The notes under the pieces: model-generated | Told to the model about the DNA's origin: nothing | Database searches by the model: none | Seen by the model: only the letters and a program-made list of their open reading frames with translations | Part shown: in pieces, positions 23,602 to 33,161 of the stretch | Layout: every line of letters starts with the position of its first letter | Numbering within the stretch: position 1 is the first letter of the stretch | Assembly (NCBI GenBank): GCA_016215605.1 | Contig: JACRJB010000037.1 | Location: 1 to 64,000, forward strand | Source: Rhodopseudomonas palustris | GTDB lineage: Bacteria > Pseudomonadota > Alphaproteobacteria > Rhizobiales > Xanthobacteraceae | Direction of reading: 5' to 3' | DNA length: 64,000 nt | Position numbers and translations under genes: made by a program

Positions 23602-24774
23602 ATGCCCTCACCTTCCCCGACTTCGCCGGACCACGCGTCCGGCGCGACGCTCGCCAATTGGCGCGAGCTGCCGTTCAGCCGCTGGGCGTTCCAGCACGTC
23701 GACGCGCTGATCCCGACCGCGCCGATCGCCAACGATCCCGGCCATGTCTGGCCGCTGCGCACCGCTGCGCGCGCCTTCGATGAGTTCCGCGTCCGCGCCC
23801 AGGGCGGCGCCATGCTCGACTTCGCGGGCTTCCTCGAAGCGACCGCGACCGACGCACTGGTGATCCTGCAGGACGGCGCGATCGTCTGCGAGCACTACGC
23901 CAACGGCGCCGCCGCGCAGACGCCGCACATCATCATGTCGGCGTCGAAATCGATCACCGGGCTGATCGCCGGCATCCTCGCCGCGCGCGGCGCGCTCGAC
24001 CTCGACGCCGCGGTCACCGACCTGCTGCCGGAGATCGCCGCCACCGCGTATCGGGACGCCACGCTGCGCCAGTTGCTCGACATGCGCACCGGCATTGCGC
24101 TCGACCTCGCGGCCACGCGCGACTACGCGGCCGCGACCGGGTGGGACGCGCTGCCGCCCGATCAGCCGGCCTCCGACCTGAAGAGCTTCTATAGCGGCCT
24201 CGCGATCGAACCGCAGCCGCATGGCGGCGCGTTCCGCTACGTTTCCGCCAACACCGATCTGCTCGGCTGGGCGATCGAGCGCGCGACCGGCGCCGCGTTC
24301 GCGTCGCTGGTGTCGGAGCTGCTGTGGCGGCCGCTGGGCGCCGAGCAGCCGGCGTCGATCACGCTCGAGCCGGGGGGCCTGGCGCGCACCACCGGCGGCT
24401 TCAGCATGGTGGCGCGCGATCTGGCGCGGATCGGCCGGATGATGCTCGACGGCGGCGCCCGCGACGGCCGCGCGATCGTGCCGGCCTCATGGGTGGACGA
24501 TCTGTGGTGCAACGGCGATCGCGACGCCTGGCGACGGGGCGAATGGCAGAAGCTGTTCCCGTACCGGAACTTCAGCTATCGCGCCGGCTGGTACGTGATT
24601 CACGACGCGCCGAGGACGATGTTCGCGATGGGCGTCCACGGCCAGAACCTGTTCGTCGATCCGGACAACCGGCTGGTGATCGCCAAGCTGTCGTCGCAGG
24701 GCGCGGCGGTTGACAATGCCGCCTGGGCGCTGACGCACCGGGCGCTGCCGGAACTGCGGCGCTGCCTCACCTGA
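23602..24774 (+). CDS. Class C beta-lactamase-fold serine hydrolase
   Basis: A 390-aa serine hydrolase. The nucleophile motif is S113-A-S-K116 (IIMSASKSITG), followed by the usual LDLDAAVTDLLPE and RQLLDMRTGI. The Tyr motif is Y213-V-S-A-N, and the third element is the H-G of MGVHGQNLFVDP. Such proteins are esterases or peptidases more often than true beta-lactamases. No signal peptide is visible, so it is likely cytoplasmic. Start Met 23602 follows CTTTCCGGAGA about 7 bases upstream. It is divergent from brnTA. Confidence 0.88.
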   Translation: MPSPSPTSPDHASGATLANWRELPFSRWAFQHVDALIPTAPIANDPGHVWPLRTAARAFDEFRVRAQGGAMLDFAGFLEATATDALVILQDGAIVCEHYANGAAAQTPHIIMSASKSITGLIAGILAARGALDLDAAVTDLLPEIAATAYRDATLRQLLDMRTGIALDLAATRDYAAATGWDALPPDQPASDLKSFYSGLAIEPQPHGGAFRYVSANTDLLGWAIERATGAAFASLVSELLWRPLGAEQPASITLEPGGLARTTGGFSMVARDLARIGRMMLDGGARDGRAIVPASWVDDLWCNGDRDAWRRGEWQKLFPYRNFSYRAGWYVIHDAPRTMFAMGVHGQNLFVDPDNRLVIAKLSSQGAAVDNAAWALTHRALPELRRCLT

Positions 24775-24813
24775 TGCGCTGACGCCCGTCATGGCATGCG
24801 CGACGCCGGGCAT

Positions 24814-24846
24814 AAAAAGGCCCGGTCGCCGATCGGCGCCCGGGCC
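24814..24846 (-). terminator. Hairpin terminator
   Basis: GGCCCGG ... CCGGGCC with an inner CGCCGATCGGCG palindrome. On the minus strand it is followed by TTTTT (24818-24814), so it would stop transcripts from the TauE/SafE gene. The rest of 24775-25054 shows no gene. Confidence 0.6.
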
Positions 24847-25054
24847 AAGTCAAGGGAGGAAACGCCCCAAGGAAGGGGACCACGACGCAGCGCGCCGCGG
24901 CTGTCTCGTTTGTCTCACAATCCGCGCGTGTGTGCTATTTGGGATAGTCCCGAGCCGTAGTTTTACGGAGGCGACACCGCTGTCACTGTGCAGTGAGATC
25001 ACACACGCGTAGCAATGAAGGAGCTGCACGCACCGGCCCGAGAGCGGCGAAGGC

Positions 25055-25798
25055 TCACAGCTGCCGCCAGAACAATCCCACCGTCAGCGCGATGCCGAGC
25101 ACGACGACGCCGATCCGCAGCGCCTTGTCGTTGACGCGGCGCAGCACCCAGACGCCGGCGAGATAGCCGACCGTCGACGACACCGCGAGCACCGCGGCTT
25201 CCAGCCACTTCACCTCGGGCGACAGCGCGAACATCGCCACCGCCGACGCGTTCATCGCCGCGGCGAGCGCGTTCTTGGTGGCGCCAGCGTTGCGCGCGTA
25301 CATCCCGGCGACCGACAGCGCCGCCATCATTAGAAAGCCGATGCCGCCGCCGAAGTAACCGCCGTAGATCGCGATGACGAACTGAATCGCGCCGAGCATG
25401 GCGACATTGATCTTGGCCGGCTCTGCCCGCGCGGTGCGGACGAAGCTGCCCCAGGCGAACACCGCAGTGGCGAACAGCACCAGCCACGGCATCATCCGCG
25501 CGAAGATCGTCGGCGGCGTGATCAGCAGCAGCACCGCGCCGACCGCGCCGCCGACCAGGCTGATCGCGATCAGCCACCAGAACGACAGCCGGCCAACGCC
25601 GAGCACCATCGAGCGTCCGGCGAAGCCGGAGGCGAGCTGCCCGGGAAACAGCGCCACCGTCGAGGTGATGTTGGCCGACAGCGGCGACAGCCCGGCGAGC
25701 AGCAGCGCCGGCAGCGTGACGAACGAGCCGCCGCCAGCCAGCGTGTTCTGCATCCCGGCCCACAGCCCGGCGACGGCGAGGATGATCAGTGCGGTCAT
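25055..25798 (-). CDS. TauE/SafE-family membrane transporter
   Basis: A 247-aa protein with about eight membrane helices. The family signature near the N-terminus is NTLAGGGSFVTLPALLLAGL (the N-T-x-x-G-G-G-x-x-x-x-P-x-L block), and the repeat half has AIYGGYFGGGIGFLMMAALS. TauE/SafE proteins export sulfite, sulfoacetate or related organosulfonates; no sulfonate genes lie nearby, so the substrate is open. A terminator lies 210 bp downstream. Confidence 0.9.
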   Translation of the reverse strand: MTALIILAVAGLWAGMQNTLAGGGSFVTLPALLLAGLSPLSANITSTVALFPGQLASGFAGRSMVLGVGRLSFWWLIAISLVGGAVGAVLLLITPPTIFARMMPWLVLFATAVFAWGSFVRTARAEPAKINVAMLGAIQFVIAIYGGYFGGGIGFLMMAALSVAGMYARNAGATKNALAAAMNASAVAMFALSPEVKWLEAAVLAVSSTVGYLAGVWVLRRVNDKALRIGVVVLGIALTVGLFWRQL

Positions 25799-25856
25799 GA
25801 AGCGTCTTTCGGATGCAGCCGGCGCGACGCGCAGCCGCTCGACGTGATGGATCGTC

Positions 25857-26369
25857 TCACGCCGGCCGCTTCTTCAGCTTGGCGCGCCTCGGCAGCAGCG
25901 CCGGCCAGGAGACGATGTGGTCTTCGAGCTCCTCGAGCGAGACCTCGGTCTCCATCGCCTCGACCCGGCCCTGCACCGAGACGCCGGCGTCGTGCACCGA
26001 ATTCGGATCGCCGGAAATCAGCGGATGCCACCAGTACAGGTCGCGGCCCTCGGCGACGAGGCGATAGCCGCAGCTCGGCGGCAGCCAGCTCAGCGTCCGC
26101 ACGTTCTCCGGGGTCAGCCGGACGCAGTCCGGCACGCGGTCCGACCGATTCGCATAGTCCCGGCACGCGCAGGCGTCGCCATCGAGCAGCCGGCACCCGA
26201 CATGGGTGAAATAGATCCGCCCGGAATCCTCGTCCTCGAGCTTCTCCAGGCAGCAGCGCGCACAGCCGTCGCACAGGCTCTCCCATTCGGCCCCGGACAT
26301 CTCTTCCAAGGTTTTGGTTTTCCAGAAGAAACCATCCTGGGGGGAGGCCTTCTTGGGAACTGCGGTCAT
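25857..26369 (-). CDS. YcgN-family cysteine cluster protein (UPF0260)
   Basis: A 170-aa protein with the Cys pattern CDGCARCC near residue 34, then C at the [15 protein letters not shown] segment and VPDC, a CxxCxxCC-type metal or Fe-S binding cluster (zinc/iron-sulfur protein family). Family length is ~150-170, so it is complete. Function is not known. Start Met 26369 fits the family start; frame upstream is open without family similarity. It shares a divergent intergenic region with the PBP1A gene. Confidence 0.88.
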   Translation of the reverse strand: MTAVPKKASPQDGFFWKTKTLEEMSGAEWESLCDGCARCCLEKLEDEDSGRIYFTHVGCRLLDGDACACRDYANRSDRVPDCVRLTPENVRTLSWLPPSCGYRLVAEGRDLYWWHPLISGDPNSVHDAGVSVQGRVEAMETEVSLEELEDHIVSWPALLPRRAKLKKRPA

Positions 26370-26467
26370 GCCTCGGCTCGGCCTTGGGCGCTGCAACGAT
26401 GGGGCTAGGGAGGCCCTTCTAGGAGGAGTTACGTCGCCGGCGCAAGCGGTTAGCCGCGAACGCGCGC

Positions 26468-28909
26468 GTGCGGTCCGCTGCAACTTCCCGGCCGCGCTGG
26501 AAAATCCCTGCGCGGCCATTGGTTTATGGCCGGCGCTCGGGTAGAACAAACGAGATTCTCCAGGTGCGCCGCAAGCGCCTTGGGTTTGCCGTAACGCTGC
26601 CTCAAGACGGATCGAGGCGCCTGCCCGGCGTCATTTACGCGATTGGTCAAAGCCCGGTGCCGAAGATTCTGCCAGACAAGTGGACGCAGCGGATCCGGAA
26701 CTTCTTTCTGGACCTCGACGCGCGGATCGATTCGACGCTGTTCTCGTCCGGGGCCGGCATCCGCGAATTGTGGGAGCGCTTCGCCACGTTCATGGACCGC
26801 TTCTATGTCGGTCACTGGAAGCGCTGGGTGTTCATCGAGCCGCTGTCGGAAGCCGCCACGATGGGCGCCGGCGGGCTCCTGGTGCTGCTGGCGCTGGCGC
26901 AGCCGGCGTTCCGCGAGACCAATGACGAAGACTGGCTGAAGAAGTCCGACCTCGCCGTGACGTTTCTCGATCGCTACGGCAATCCGATCGGCAGCCGCGG
27001 CATCAAGCACAACGACTCGATTCCGCTGGAAGACTTCCCGGACAATCTGATCAAGGCGACGCTCGCCACCGAGGACCGCCGGTTCTACGATCATTTCGGC
27101 ATCGACGTCGCCGGCACCGCGCGCGCGCTGGTGACCAACGCGCAGGCCGGCGGCGTGCGCCAGGGCGGCTCGTCGATCAGCCAACAGCTCGCCAAGAACC
27201 TCTTCCTGTCGAACGAGCGCACCATCGAGCGCAAGGTCAACGAGGCGTTTCTGGCGATCTGGCTGGAGACCCGGCTGACCAAGAACGAGATCCTGAAGCT
27301 GTATCTCGACCGCGCCTATATGGGCGGCGGCACCTTCGGCGCCGACGGCGCGGCGCATTTCTACTTCAACAAGTCGGTGCGCGACGTGAACCTCGCCGAG
27401 GCCGCGATGCTGGCCGGCCTGTTCAAAGCGCCGACCAAATTCGCCCCGCACATCAACCTGCCGGCGGCGCGCGCCCGCGCCAACGTCGTGCTCGACAATC
27501 TGGTCGACGCCGGCTTCATGACCGAAGGCCAGGTCTTTGGCGCACGGCGAAACCCGGCTTCCGTGGTCGACCGCCGCGACGAGAACTCGCCGAACTACTA
27601 TCTCGACTGGGCGTTCGACGAAGTCCGCAAGGTGGTCGAGACCTTCCCGAAATCCTACACCGAGCGCGTCTTCGTGGTCCGCACCACGATCGACATGAAC
27701 GTGCAGCGCGCCGCCGAAGGCGCGATCGAAAACCAGCTCCGCCAGTTCGGCCGCGATTATCACGCGACGCAGGCGGCGACCGTGGTGTCGGATCTCGACG
27801 GCGGCGTGCGCGCGATGGTCGGCGGCCGCGACTACGGCTCCAGCCAGTTCAACCGCGCGGTCGACGCCTATCGCCAGCCCGGCTCGTCGTTCAAGCCGTA
27901 TGTCTACACGACCGCGCTGCTGAACGGCTTCAAGCCGACCTCGATCGTGGTCGACGGCCCGGTCTGCATCGGCAATTGGTGCCCGCAGAACTACGGCCAC
28001 TCCTATTCGGGCTCGGTGACGCTGACGCAGGCGATCACCCGCTCGATCAACGTCGTGCCGGTGAAGCTGTCGATCGCGATGGGCGGCAAGGCCGGGCCGA
28101 AGGCCGGCCGCGCCAAGATCGTCGAGGTCGCGCGTCGCTTTGGCATCAAGGCGCCGCTGATCGACACCCCGTCGCTGCCGATCGGCTCGACCGAAGTCAC
28201 CGTGCTCGAACACGCCGTCGCCTATGCGACCTTCCCCAACAAGGGCAAGGCGCCGACGCCGCACGCGGTGCTGGAAGTGCGCACCGGCGCCGGCGATCTG
28301 GTGTGGCGGTTCGACCGCGACGGCCCGAAGCAGAAGCAGGCGATCCCCGCCTCGGTCGCCGCCGACATGGCCGGCATGATGAGCCACGTCGTCAGCGAAG
28401 GCACCGCGCGCCGCGCCGCGCTCGACGGCATTCCGACCGCCGGCAAGACCGGCACCACCAACGCCTATCGCGACGCCTGGTTCGTCGGCTACACCGGCAA
28501 TTTCAGCTGCGCGGTGTGGTACGGCAACGACGACTACTCGCCGACCAACCGCATGACCGGCGGCTCGCTGCCGGCGCAGACCTGGCACGACATCATGCTG
28601 GCGGCGCATCAGGGCGTCGAGATCAAGGAGCTCGCCGGCGTCGGCATGGGGACCAAGCTGCCGGCGTCGCCGGCGCAGGCCAATGCCCGCGCCTCCGACG
28701 ACGATTCCAAGCCGGCGCCGCCGCCGGTGCTGACGCGGCGCGGCGCCGAAATTCTGGTGCGACTCGAGAAAATGCTCGACGACGCGTCGAAGGCGATGGA
28801 GAAGACCGAGCCCGGCAAGCCGGTGTCGTCGACCACCGTCGGCTTCCCGGACAGCTTCGCCGCGGCGACGCCGAACGGCGCGCCCGCATCCGCGCCGCGC
28901 AAGAACTGA
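26468..28909 (+). CDS. Class A penicillin-binding protein 1A (bifunctional transglycosylase/transpeptidase)
   Basis: A protein of up to 813 aa. One TM helix at ~133-150 ([17 protein letters not shown]) follows a cytoplasmic part. The GT51 domain follows with [16 protein letters not shown] (catalytic Glu), [18 protein letters not shown] and [18 protein letters not shown]. The transpeptidase domain has [11 protein letters not shown] (catalytic Ser, SxxK), TRSINVVPV (SxN) and [15 protein letters not shown] (KTG). It polymerises and cross-links peptidoglycan. The outermost start is GTG 26468; GTG 26564 and GTG 26657 are other in-frame choices and none has a good ribosome site, so the first ~60 residues are uncertain. 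Confidence 0.9.
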   Translation: MRSAATSRPRWKIPARPLVYGRRSGRTNEILQVRRKRLGFAVTLPQDGSRRLPGVIYAIGQSPVPKILPDKWTQRIRNFFLDLDARIDSTLFSSGAGIRELWERFATFMDRFYVGHWKRWVFIEPLSEAATMGAGGLLVLLALAQPAFRETNDEDWLKKSDLAVTFLDRYGNPIGSRGIKHNDSIPLEDFPDNLIKATLATEDRRFYDHFGIDVAGTARALVTNAQAGGVRQGGSSISQQLAKNLFLSNERTIERKVNEAFLAIWLETRLTKNEILKLYLDRAYMGGGTFGADGAAHFYFNKSVRDVNLAEAAMLAGLFKAPTKFAPHINLPAARARANVVLDNLVDAGFMTEGQVFGARRNPASVVDRRDENSPNYYLDWAFDEVRKVVETFPKSYTERVFVVRTTIDMNVQRAAEGAIENQLRQFGRDYHATQAATVVSDLDGGVRAMVGGRDYGSSQFNRAVDAYRQPGSSFKPYVYTTALLNGFKPTSIVVDGPVCIGNWCPQNYGHSYSGSVTLTQAITRSINVVPVKLSIAMGGKAGPKAGRAKIVEVARRFGIKAPLIDTPSLPIGSTEVTVLEHAVAYATFPNKGKAPTPHAVLEVRTGAGDLVWRFDRDGPKQKQAIPASVAADMAGMMSHVVSEGTARRAALDGIPTAGKTGTTNAYRDAWFVGYTGNFSCAVWYGNDDYSPTNRMTGGSLPAQTWHDIMLAAHQGVEIKELAGVGMGTKLPASPAQANARASDDDSKPAPPPVLTRRGAEILVRLEKMLDDASKAMEKTEPGKPVSSTTVGFPDSFAAATPNGAPASAPRKN

Positions 28910-28940
28910 CGGCGACGGGTCACGCAAGGACGATTGCAAC

Positions 28941-29519
28941 GTGCGCCTGATCTTCTTCACTTTGCTGGCGCTGATCATCGCCGCGGGCGTCGGCGTCGGC
29001 GCGACCTGGATGACGGCGACGCGCGGCACCGATTTCGGCACGCTGACGATCGGCGCCTGGACGGCGCGGCCGCGCGCCGGCACCGCCGAGGTTGATCCCT
29101 ATGCCCGCGCCGCGATCGCACGCAGCGGCGAACTGCCGATCGGCGCCGGTGACGGCATCGCCTTCATCGCCGCCGCCGACGATAACAAACGCCCGCTCGA
29201 CGGCCGCTGCGACATCGAAGTCAGCGGCGTCACCCCGCCGGCGCGGTTCTGGACGCTGACGCTGTACGACCCGCGCGGCAATCTGATCGCCAACAGCCTG
29301 GAGCGCTACGGCTTCACCAGTCAGGAAATCCTGCGCGCCGCCGACGGCGCGTTCAAGATCCGCGTCGCGGCGCGCTCGCGCGCCGGCAACTGGCTGCCGA
29401 CCGGCGGCGTCGAGCGCTACATCCTGATGCTGCGGCTGTACGATACGCCGGTCGGCGTCGCCACCCGCACCCAGCGCGACGCGCCGATGCCGGCGATCGC
29501 CACGGTGGGCTGCCCATGA
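28941..29519 (+). CDS. DUF1214 domain protein
   Basis: A 192-aa protein with an N-terminal TM helix (RLIFFTLLALIIAAGVGVGA) and a periplasmic DUF1214 domain (PARFWTLTLYDPRGNLIANS; ILMLRLYDTP). Start GTG 28941 with AAGGA about 9 bases upstream. Its stop overlaps the next start (ATGA, 29516-29519), forming a pair with the DUF1254 gene. DUF1254 and DUF1214 are often found together in one protein; here they are two coupled genes. Role unknown. Confidence 0.88.
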   Translation: MRLIFFTLLALIIAAGVGVGATWMTATRGTDFGTLTIGAWTARPRAGTAEVDPYARAAIARSGELPIGAGDGIAFIAAADDNKRPLDGRCDIEVSGVTPPARFWTLTLYDPRGNLIANSLERYGFTSQEILRAADGAFKIRVAARSRAGNWLPTGGVERYILMLRLYDTPVGVATRTQRDAPMPAIATVGCP

Positions 29520-30079
29520 TCCGCTTCGTCACCACCATCATCGCCGGCATCGTGCTCGGCGGCATCGTACATCTGGTCAGCGTGCTGGCGCTGCCGCGGA
29601 TCGCCAGCCAGGACGCTTATGCGCGGCTGACGCCGCTGACCAAGGTCAACGAGGTCTCGCAACTGCCGCAGGCCTCGCCCGACAACGCGCCGCTGCCGTT
29701 CCTCGATCCCGCTTTCGCCGTCGCGATCTGCCGCTACGATCTGTCGAAGGGGCCGCTGAAGCTGACCGTGCCGGTCAGCCAGGCCTACACCGCGGTGTCG
29801 TTCTACACCCGCAACGAAGTCGCCTACTACGCGATCAACGACCGCTCCGCCGGCCGCAAGGTGATCGAACTCGATCTGATGACCGCCGAGCAGCACGGCA
29901 ACCTGCCCGAAGACGAAGACGTCACCGCCGCCGACCGCCTGATCATCGATTCCCCGACCAGCACCGGACTGATCGTGATGAAGGCGCTGGCCTCCGAGCC
30001 CGGCCTGATGCCGCAAGCCCGCGCGGCGCTGAACTCCGCGACCTGCAAGCTGCAACCGGAGCCGGCGGCGAAGTCGTAG
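29516..30079 (+). CDS. DUF1254 domain protein
   Basis: A 187-aa membrane-anchored protein: TM at ~5-25 (TTIIAGIVLGGIVHLVSVLA), then a periplasmic DUF1254-like domain with FLDPAFAVAICRYDLSKGPL and AVSFYTRNEVAYYAINDR. It is shorter than fused DUF1254-DUF1214 proteins, and the partner domain is encoded by the preceding, overlapping gene. Substrate and process are unknown. A dispersed palindrome follows 38 bp downstream. Confidence 0.85.
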   Translation: MIRFVTTIIAGIVLGGIVHLVSVLALPRIASQDAYARLTPLTKVNEVSQLPQASPDNAPLPFLDPAFAVAICRYDLSKGPLKLTVPVSQAYTAVSFYTRNEVAYYAINDRSAGRKVIELDLMTAEQHGNLPEDEDVTAADRLIIDSPTSTGLIVMKALASEPGLMPQARAALNSATCKLQPEPAAKS

Positions 30080-30117
30080 ATGAAGGCTCAGGCCGGGAAT
30101 ACTCAGCTTCTCACGGC

Positions 30118-30196
30118 GTCATTGCGAGGAGCGCAGCGACGAAGCAATCCACCGCAGTGCACGGAGCTGGATTGCTTCGCTGCGCTCGCAATGACG
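30118..30196. repeat. Dispersed palindromic repeat (family 2)
   Basis: gtcattgcgaggagcgcagc gacgaagcaatcca ... tggattgcttcgctgcgctc gcaatgacg; the arms are nearly complementary over ~35 bases. Other copies: 42520-42599 and 50627-50706. Confidence 0.8.
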
Positions 30197-30217
30197 ACAG
30201 CAGCGCTACGAGCCCCC

Positions 30218-30997
30218 CTACCCCTTCGACACCACCACATGCCCCTGCGCCGGGCCCATCGGCACGGACAGGTTCGCTGCCTGCGCGGCCAGTTCGGCGA
30301 TCAGGCGGTCGGCGTCGGCGGCCGCGGTGTCGGGGGCCATGATCACCAGCCGCTCCAGCGCCCAGCGATAGGACGAGACGCGGCGCTCGAGGCACTGCTG
30401 CACCCACTGCACGATCAGCGCGTTCTCTTCCATCCGGCCGACGGCGTCGGCGCGTTCGCGCGGCGACAGGTCGGAGACGTATTTCAGCGCGGCGCTGCGC
30501 TTGCGGTCGAGTTCGAGCACGCGCATCGCGGTGAATTTGAACGGCTCGAACCGGGTGAGGTCGTTGCGGACGTCCTCGTTGAGCGCGGCGTAGCGCGAGG
30601 CGTGCGAGCGGTGCGGCTCGTCGACCAGCATCTTGCCGTAGGCGGTGCGGTCGAACGGCGGCGCCTGCCGCCACGGCGCGGCGATCGGCTGATAATCGCC
30701 GAACACGGTCTTCCACGCCGGCCGCTGCCGCGGCGGCTCGATCAGCGGATAGGCCATGTCGCGCAGCGAGCGCTCTTCGTCGGTGAGCTGGAAGTCGGAC
30801 GAACGGGCGCCGACGCTGCCGGTGGCCTCGATCCCCATCCAGCGATGCATGTCGTCGGTCACGAAGTCGCCGCGGGTGCGGCCGAAATCGCCGCCGGCGC
30901 AGCCGCCGAGCAGCGCCGCGCCGAGCAGCGTCAGCAGAATCAGGGGAAACCGGGCGCGATCGCCCCGGATCGGGGCCGGACGGCGGATCGCATCCAT
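30218..30997 (-). CDS. Putative lipoprotein of unknown function
   Basis: A 259-aa protein. The lipobox is LLGGC at about residues 29-33 after a hydrophobic stretch (FPLILLTLLGAALLGGC). The mature part is alpha-helical and charged, with YVSDLSPRERADAVGRMEEN and CLERRVSSYRWALERLVIM. It would be anchored in the outer or inner membrane facing the periplasm. Start Met 30997 is chosen to give a normal lipoprotein signal length. It follows the small gene at 31011-31211 by 13 bp. Function unknown. Confidence 0.75.
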   Translation of the reverse strand: MDAIRRPAPIRGDRARFPLILLTLLGAALLGGCAGGDFGRTRGDFVTDDMHRWMGIEATGSVGARSSDFQLTDEERSLRDMAYPLIEPPRQRPAWKTVFGDYQPIAAPWRQAPPFDRTAYGKMLVDEPHRSHASRYAALNEDVRNDLTRFEPFKFTAMRVLELDRKRSAALKYVSDLSPRERADAVGRMEENALIVQWVQQCLERRVSSYRWALERLVIMAPDTAAADADRLIAELAAQAANLSVPMGPAQGHVVVSKG

Positions 30998-31010
30998 GGC
31001 AATGGCCGGG

Positions 31011-31211
31011 TCAGGAACGGGCGCGCGGACGGCGGCGGCGGCGCGGCGCATCGCCCTGCTCCGGCCCGCGGTCGTCACGCGTCTCGACGTGACGTTCGAT
31101 CCGGATCGCCGGCAGAATCAAGATCTTGGCCTGGTGGTCCGACGGCGGGACCATGGTTGAGCCCGACCTCCGCGATGCCGCGTCCGTCGGAAATTCAATG
31201 ATGGTGCCCAT
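31011..31211 (-). CDS. Small conserved-looking protein of unknown function
   Basis: A 66-aa protein starting MGTIIEFPTDAASRRSGSTM and ending in an Arg-rich tail (RRRRRPRARS). The start at 31211 has GAGGTCGAA directly upstream. The MGTIIEFP start is one I associate with short Rhizobiales proteins, but I know no role. It is probably co-transcribed with the lipoprotein gene. Confidence 0.55.
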   Translation of the reverse strand: MGTIIEFPTDAASRRSGSTMVPPSDHQAKILILPAIRIERHVETRDDRGPEQGDAPRRRRRPRARS

Positions 31212-31272
31212 TTCGACCTCTCGAAGCCCTTCCTGATTTGGAATGATGCCCGGTCATTAAGTCGCGTTATGG

Positions 31273-31287
31273 TTAATGCGCTGTTAA
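31273..31287. promoter_or_regulatory. Candidate CtrA-binding site
   Basis: TTAA-tgcgctg-TTAA is a perfect TTAA-N7-TTAA box, the consensus of the cell-cycle regulator CtrA. It lies 97 bp upstream of the coiled-coil gene at 31384 and 62 bp upstream of the divergent gene at 31211. Regulation is inferred. Confidence 0.55.
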
Positions 31288-31383
31288 TGGCCCGGCGCCG
31301 GACGGTTGCAACCGCAGCGGGCGAAGTGCTATTTCATGCGGGTGGGTGGGGAACTTCACACGGACGCGAGGCTTTGAACGTCC

Positions 31384-31899
31384 ATGACCGTGATTCCTCC
31401 GTCGGATTTCCGATCGCGCGCAATGGCGACGATCGGAGCGCAGCCGATCGCCGTCGCGACCGCTGCTCTGGTACTGATCGTCTCCGGCCTCGGCGCCATC
31501 CTGCTGTGGCGGATGGCCACCGGCATGGCGCCCGAGACCGAGCGAATCGTCGCCGGCCGCCAGGTGCAGGCACGCGTCGCGCAGACCTCTGAGCAGATCA
31601 TGGAGAAGGCCAAGGGCCTGGAGATGTCGCAGCAGGAGTCGATCGACCAGCTGCAGGCGGTCCAGGACCAGCTCCGCGCGATCCAGCAGATGGTCGCGGC
31701 GCAGCGCGCCGAGAACAAGAAACTGTCCGAGCAGGTCGGCGAGATCGGCAGCAGCCTCGACGGCCTGCGGCAGTCGTTCGCCTCGGCCCGCACCGCCGAC
31801 GTCGCCGAGCGACCGGCGGTGCGTTCCAAGCCGGCGGCGCGCAACGGCCGCGCCAAGGCGAAGAAGCCGTTCCGCAAACGAACGAAATCGCGTCGCTGA
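31384..31899 (+). CDS. Membrane-anchored coiled-coil protein
   Basis: A 171-aa protein with one TM helix (~residues 23-45, VATAALVLIVSGLGAILLWR) and a long coiled coil (~60-135, VQARVAQTSEQIMEKAKGLE ... QLRAIQQMVAAQRAENKKLS), then a basic Lys/Arg tail (GRAKAKKPFRKRTKSRR). It resembles small envelope-tethered proteins of unknown role. A CtrA-like box lies upstream. Start Met 31384; Met 31423 is possible. Confidence 0.7.
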   Translation: MTVIPPSDFRSRAMATIGAQPIAVATAALVLIVSGLGAILLWRMATGMAPETERIVAGRQVQARVAQTSEQIMEKAKGLEMSQQESIDQLQAVQDQLRAIQQMVAAQRAENKKLSEQVGEIGSSLDGLRQSFASARTADVAERPAVRSKPAARNGRAKAKKPFRKRTKSRR

Positions 31900-31979
31900 A
31901 TCTCCCCGCAAACCCGGGCTTAACCATTTTCCGAGCAAGTTGATCTCGGTTGGCGGGAGTTGGGTTCGGGAGTTGCGTG

Positions 31980-33014
31980 ATGCGTAGAGTTGCAATGTTG
32001 ACGGCCGGATGCAGTGCGCTGGCTGTGCTGGTCGGCCTCGGCGCGGGACGCGCCTATTTCTCGGCTCCGAGCGCGCCCACGGCAGCGGCCTCGTCCGAAC
32101 TCACCACCGGCGCGATCGCGTCGCGCTGGCCGGCGCCGGCCGGCGAAGCCTCCAAGGCTCCGGCCCCGTCGGTGCAGCCCGTCGTCGCCAAGGAGCCGGC
32201 GATGCCGGCCCCTGCCCCGGCGCCCGCGCCGGTGCAGCAGGCCTGCAGCAATCCGAACGCGCTCGGCATCTCGCGCACCGTCGAGATCGACACCACCGGC
32301 GGCCCCGGCCTCGGCCTGTCGCAATATCGCGACTACGATTTCCTGCAGCCCGGCGAAGTCGCGCTGACCTTCGACGACGGCCCGTGGCCGGTGAACACCC
32401 CGGCGGTGCTGAACGCGCTGGCGGCGGAGTGCGTCAAGGCGGTGTTCTTCCCGATCGGCAAGCACGCCAGCTGGCATCCGGCGATCCTCAAGCAGGTGAT
32501 CGCCGCCGGCCACACCGTCGGCTCGCACACCTGGTCGCACGTCAATCTCGCCACCAAGCCGTTCGCGGATGCCAAGACCGAGATCGAAAAGGGCATCAGC
32601 GGCGTGGCGCTGGCGGCCGGTCAGCCGATCTCGCCGTTCTTCCGCTTCCCGCAGCTGCGCCAGACCGCCGAGCTCAAGGCCTATCTCGGCGAGCGCAACG
32701 TCGCGGCGTTCTCGATCGACGTCGACTCCGAGGATTTCCGCATCCACAAGCCGGAGCAACTGATCGCCGGCACGATGGCCAAGCTGAAGAAGACCGGCAA
32801 GGGCATCCTGCTGATGCACGATTTCCAGAAGAGCACCGCCGAAGCGCTGCCGGAGTTGCTGTCGCAGCTCAAGGCCGGCGGCTACAAGATCGTGTTCATC
32901 ACCGCCAAGGACAAGATCGCGACGCTGCCGGAATACGACGCGATGGTCGCCCCGGCGCAGCCGACCGCCAGCAATGCGCGGCCGATCGCGAGCGTGATCC
33001 GCACCGTCAAGTAA
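31980..33014 (+). CDS. Polysaccharide deacetylase (NodB-homology domain), exported
   Basis: A 344-aa protein. An N-terminal hydrophobic signal is followed by a Pro/Ala-rich linker to ~residue 90. The NodB domain has motif 1 ALTFDDGPWPVNTPAVL (catalytic Asp-Asp), motif 2 TVGSHTWSHVNL (metal-binding H-x-x-x-H), motif 3 FFRFPQLR and motif 5-like ILLMHDF. It removes acetyl groups from N-acetylglucosamine polymers or peptidoglycan. Start 31980 has GGGAG ~7 bases upstream. A hairpin terminator lies at 33031-33063. Confidence 0.9.
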   Translation: MRRVAMLTAGCSALAVLVGLGAGRAYFSAPSAPTAAASSELTTGAIASRWPAPAGEASKAPAPSVQPVVAKEPAMPAPAPAPAPVQQACSNPNALGISRTVEIDTTGGPGLGLSQYRDYDFLQPGEVALTFDDGPWPVNTPAVLNALAAECVKAVFFPIGKHASWHPAILKQVIAAGHTVGSHTWSHVNLATKPFADAKTEIEKGISGVALAAGQPISPFFRFPQLRQTAELKAYLGERNVAAFSIDVDSEDFRIHKPEQLIAGTMAKLKKTGKGILLMHDFQKSTAEALPELLSQLKAGGYKIVFITAKDKIATLPEYDAMVAPAQPTASNARPIASVIRTVK

Positions 33015-33030
33015 TCACGGACGTTCAACG

Positions 33031-33063
33031 CGCCGCGCGGAGGCCTGGTGCCGCCGCGCGGCG
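33031..33063 (+). terminator. Hairpin terminator
   Basis: CGCCGCGCGG ... CCGCGCGGCG is a perfect 10-bp stem followed by ccttcgttt. It stands 17 bp after the deacetylase stop. Confidence 0.55.
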
Positions 33064-33101
33064 CCTTCGTTTCCAATACCGGCTTTAACAAAGCGTTTTA
33101 C

Positions 33102-33116
33102 TTAACGTGCCATTAA
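33102..33116. promoter_or_regulatory. Candidate CtrA-binding site
   Basis: TTAA-cgtgcca-TTAA, a perfect TTAA-N7-TTAA box followed by AC, 46 bp upstream of the DUF2336 gene start. Another TTAA-like element precedes it (tttaacaaagc). Confidence 0.6.
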
Positions 33117-33161
33117 ACTCGGCGCGCTAGTTTCGGCGGAGTTGTCCAGCTTCGCGACGCC

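Noticed and set aside
26450-29083. 877-codon minus-strand frame opposite PBP1A
   Set aside because: It is a shadow of the PBP1A gene, whose catalytic motifs are all on the plus strand.
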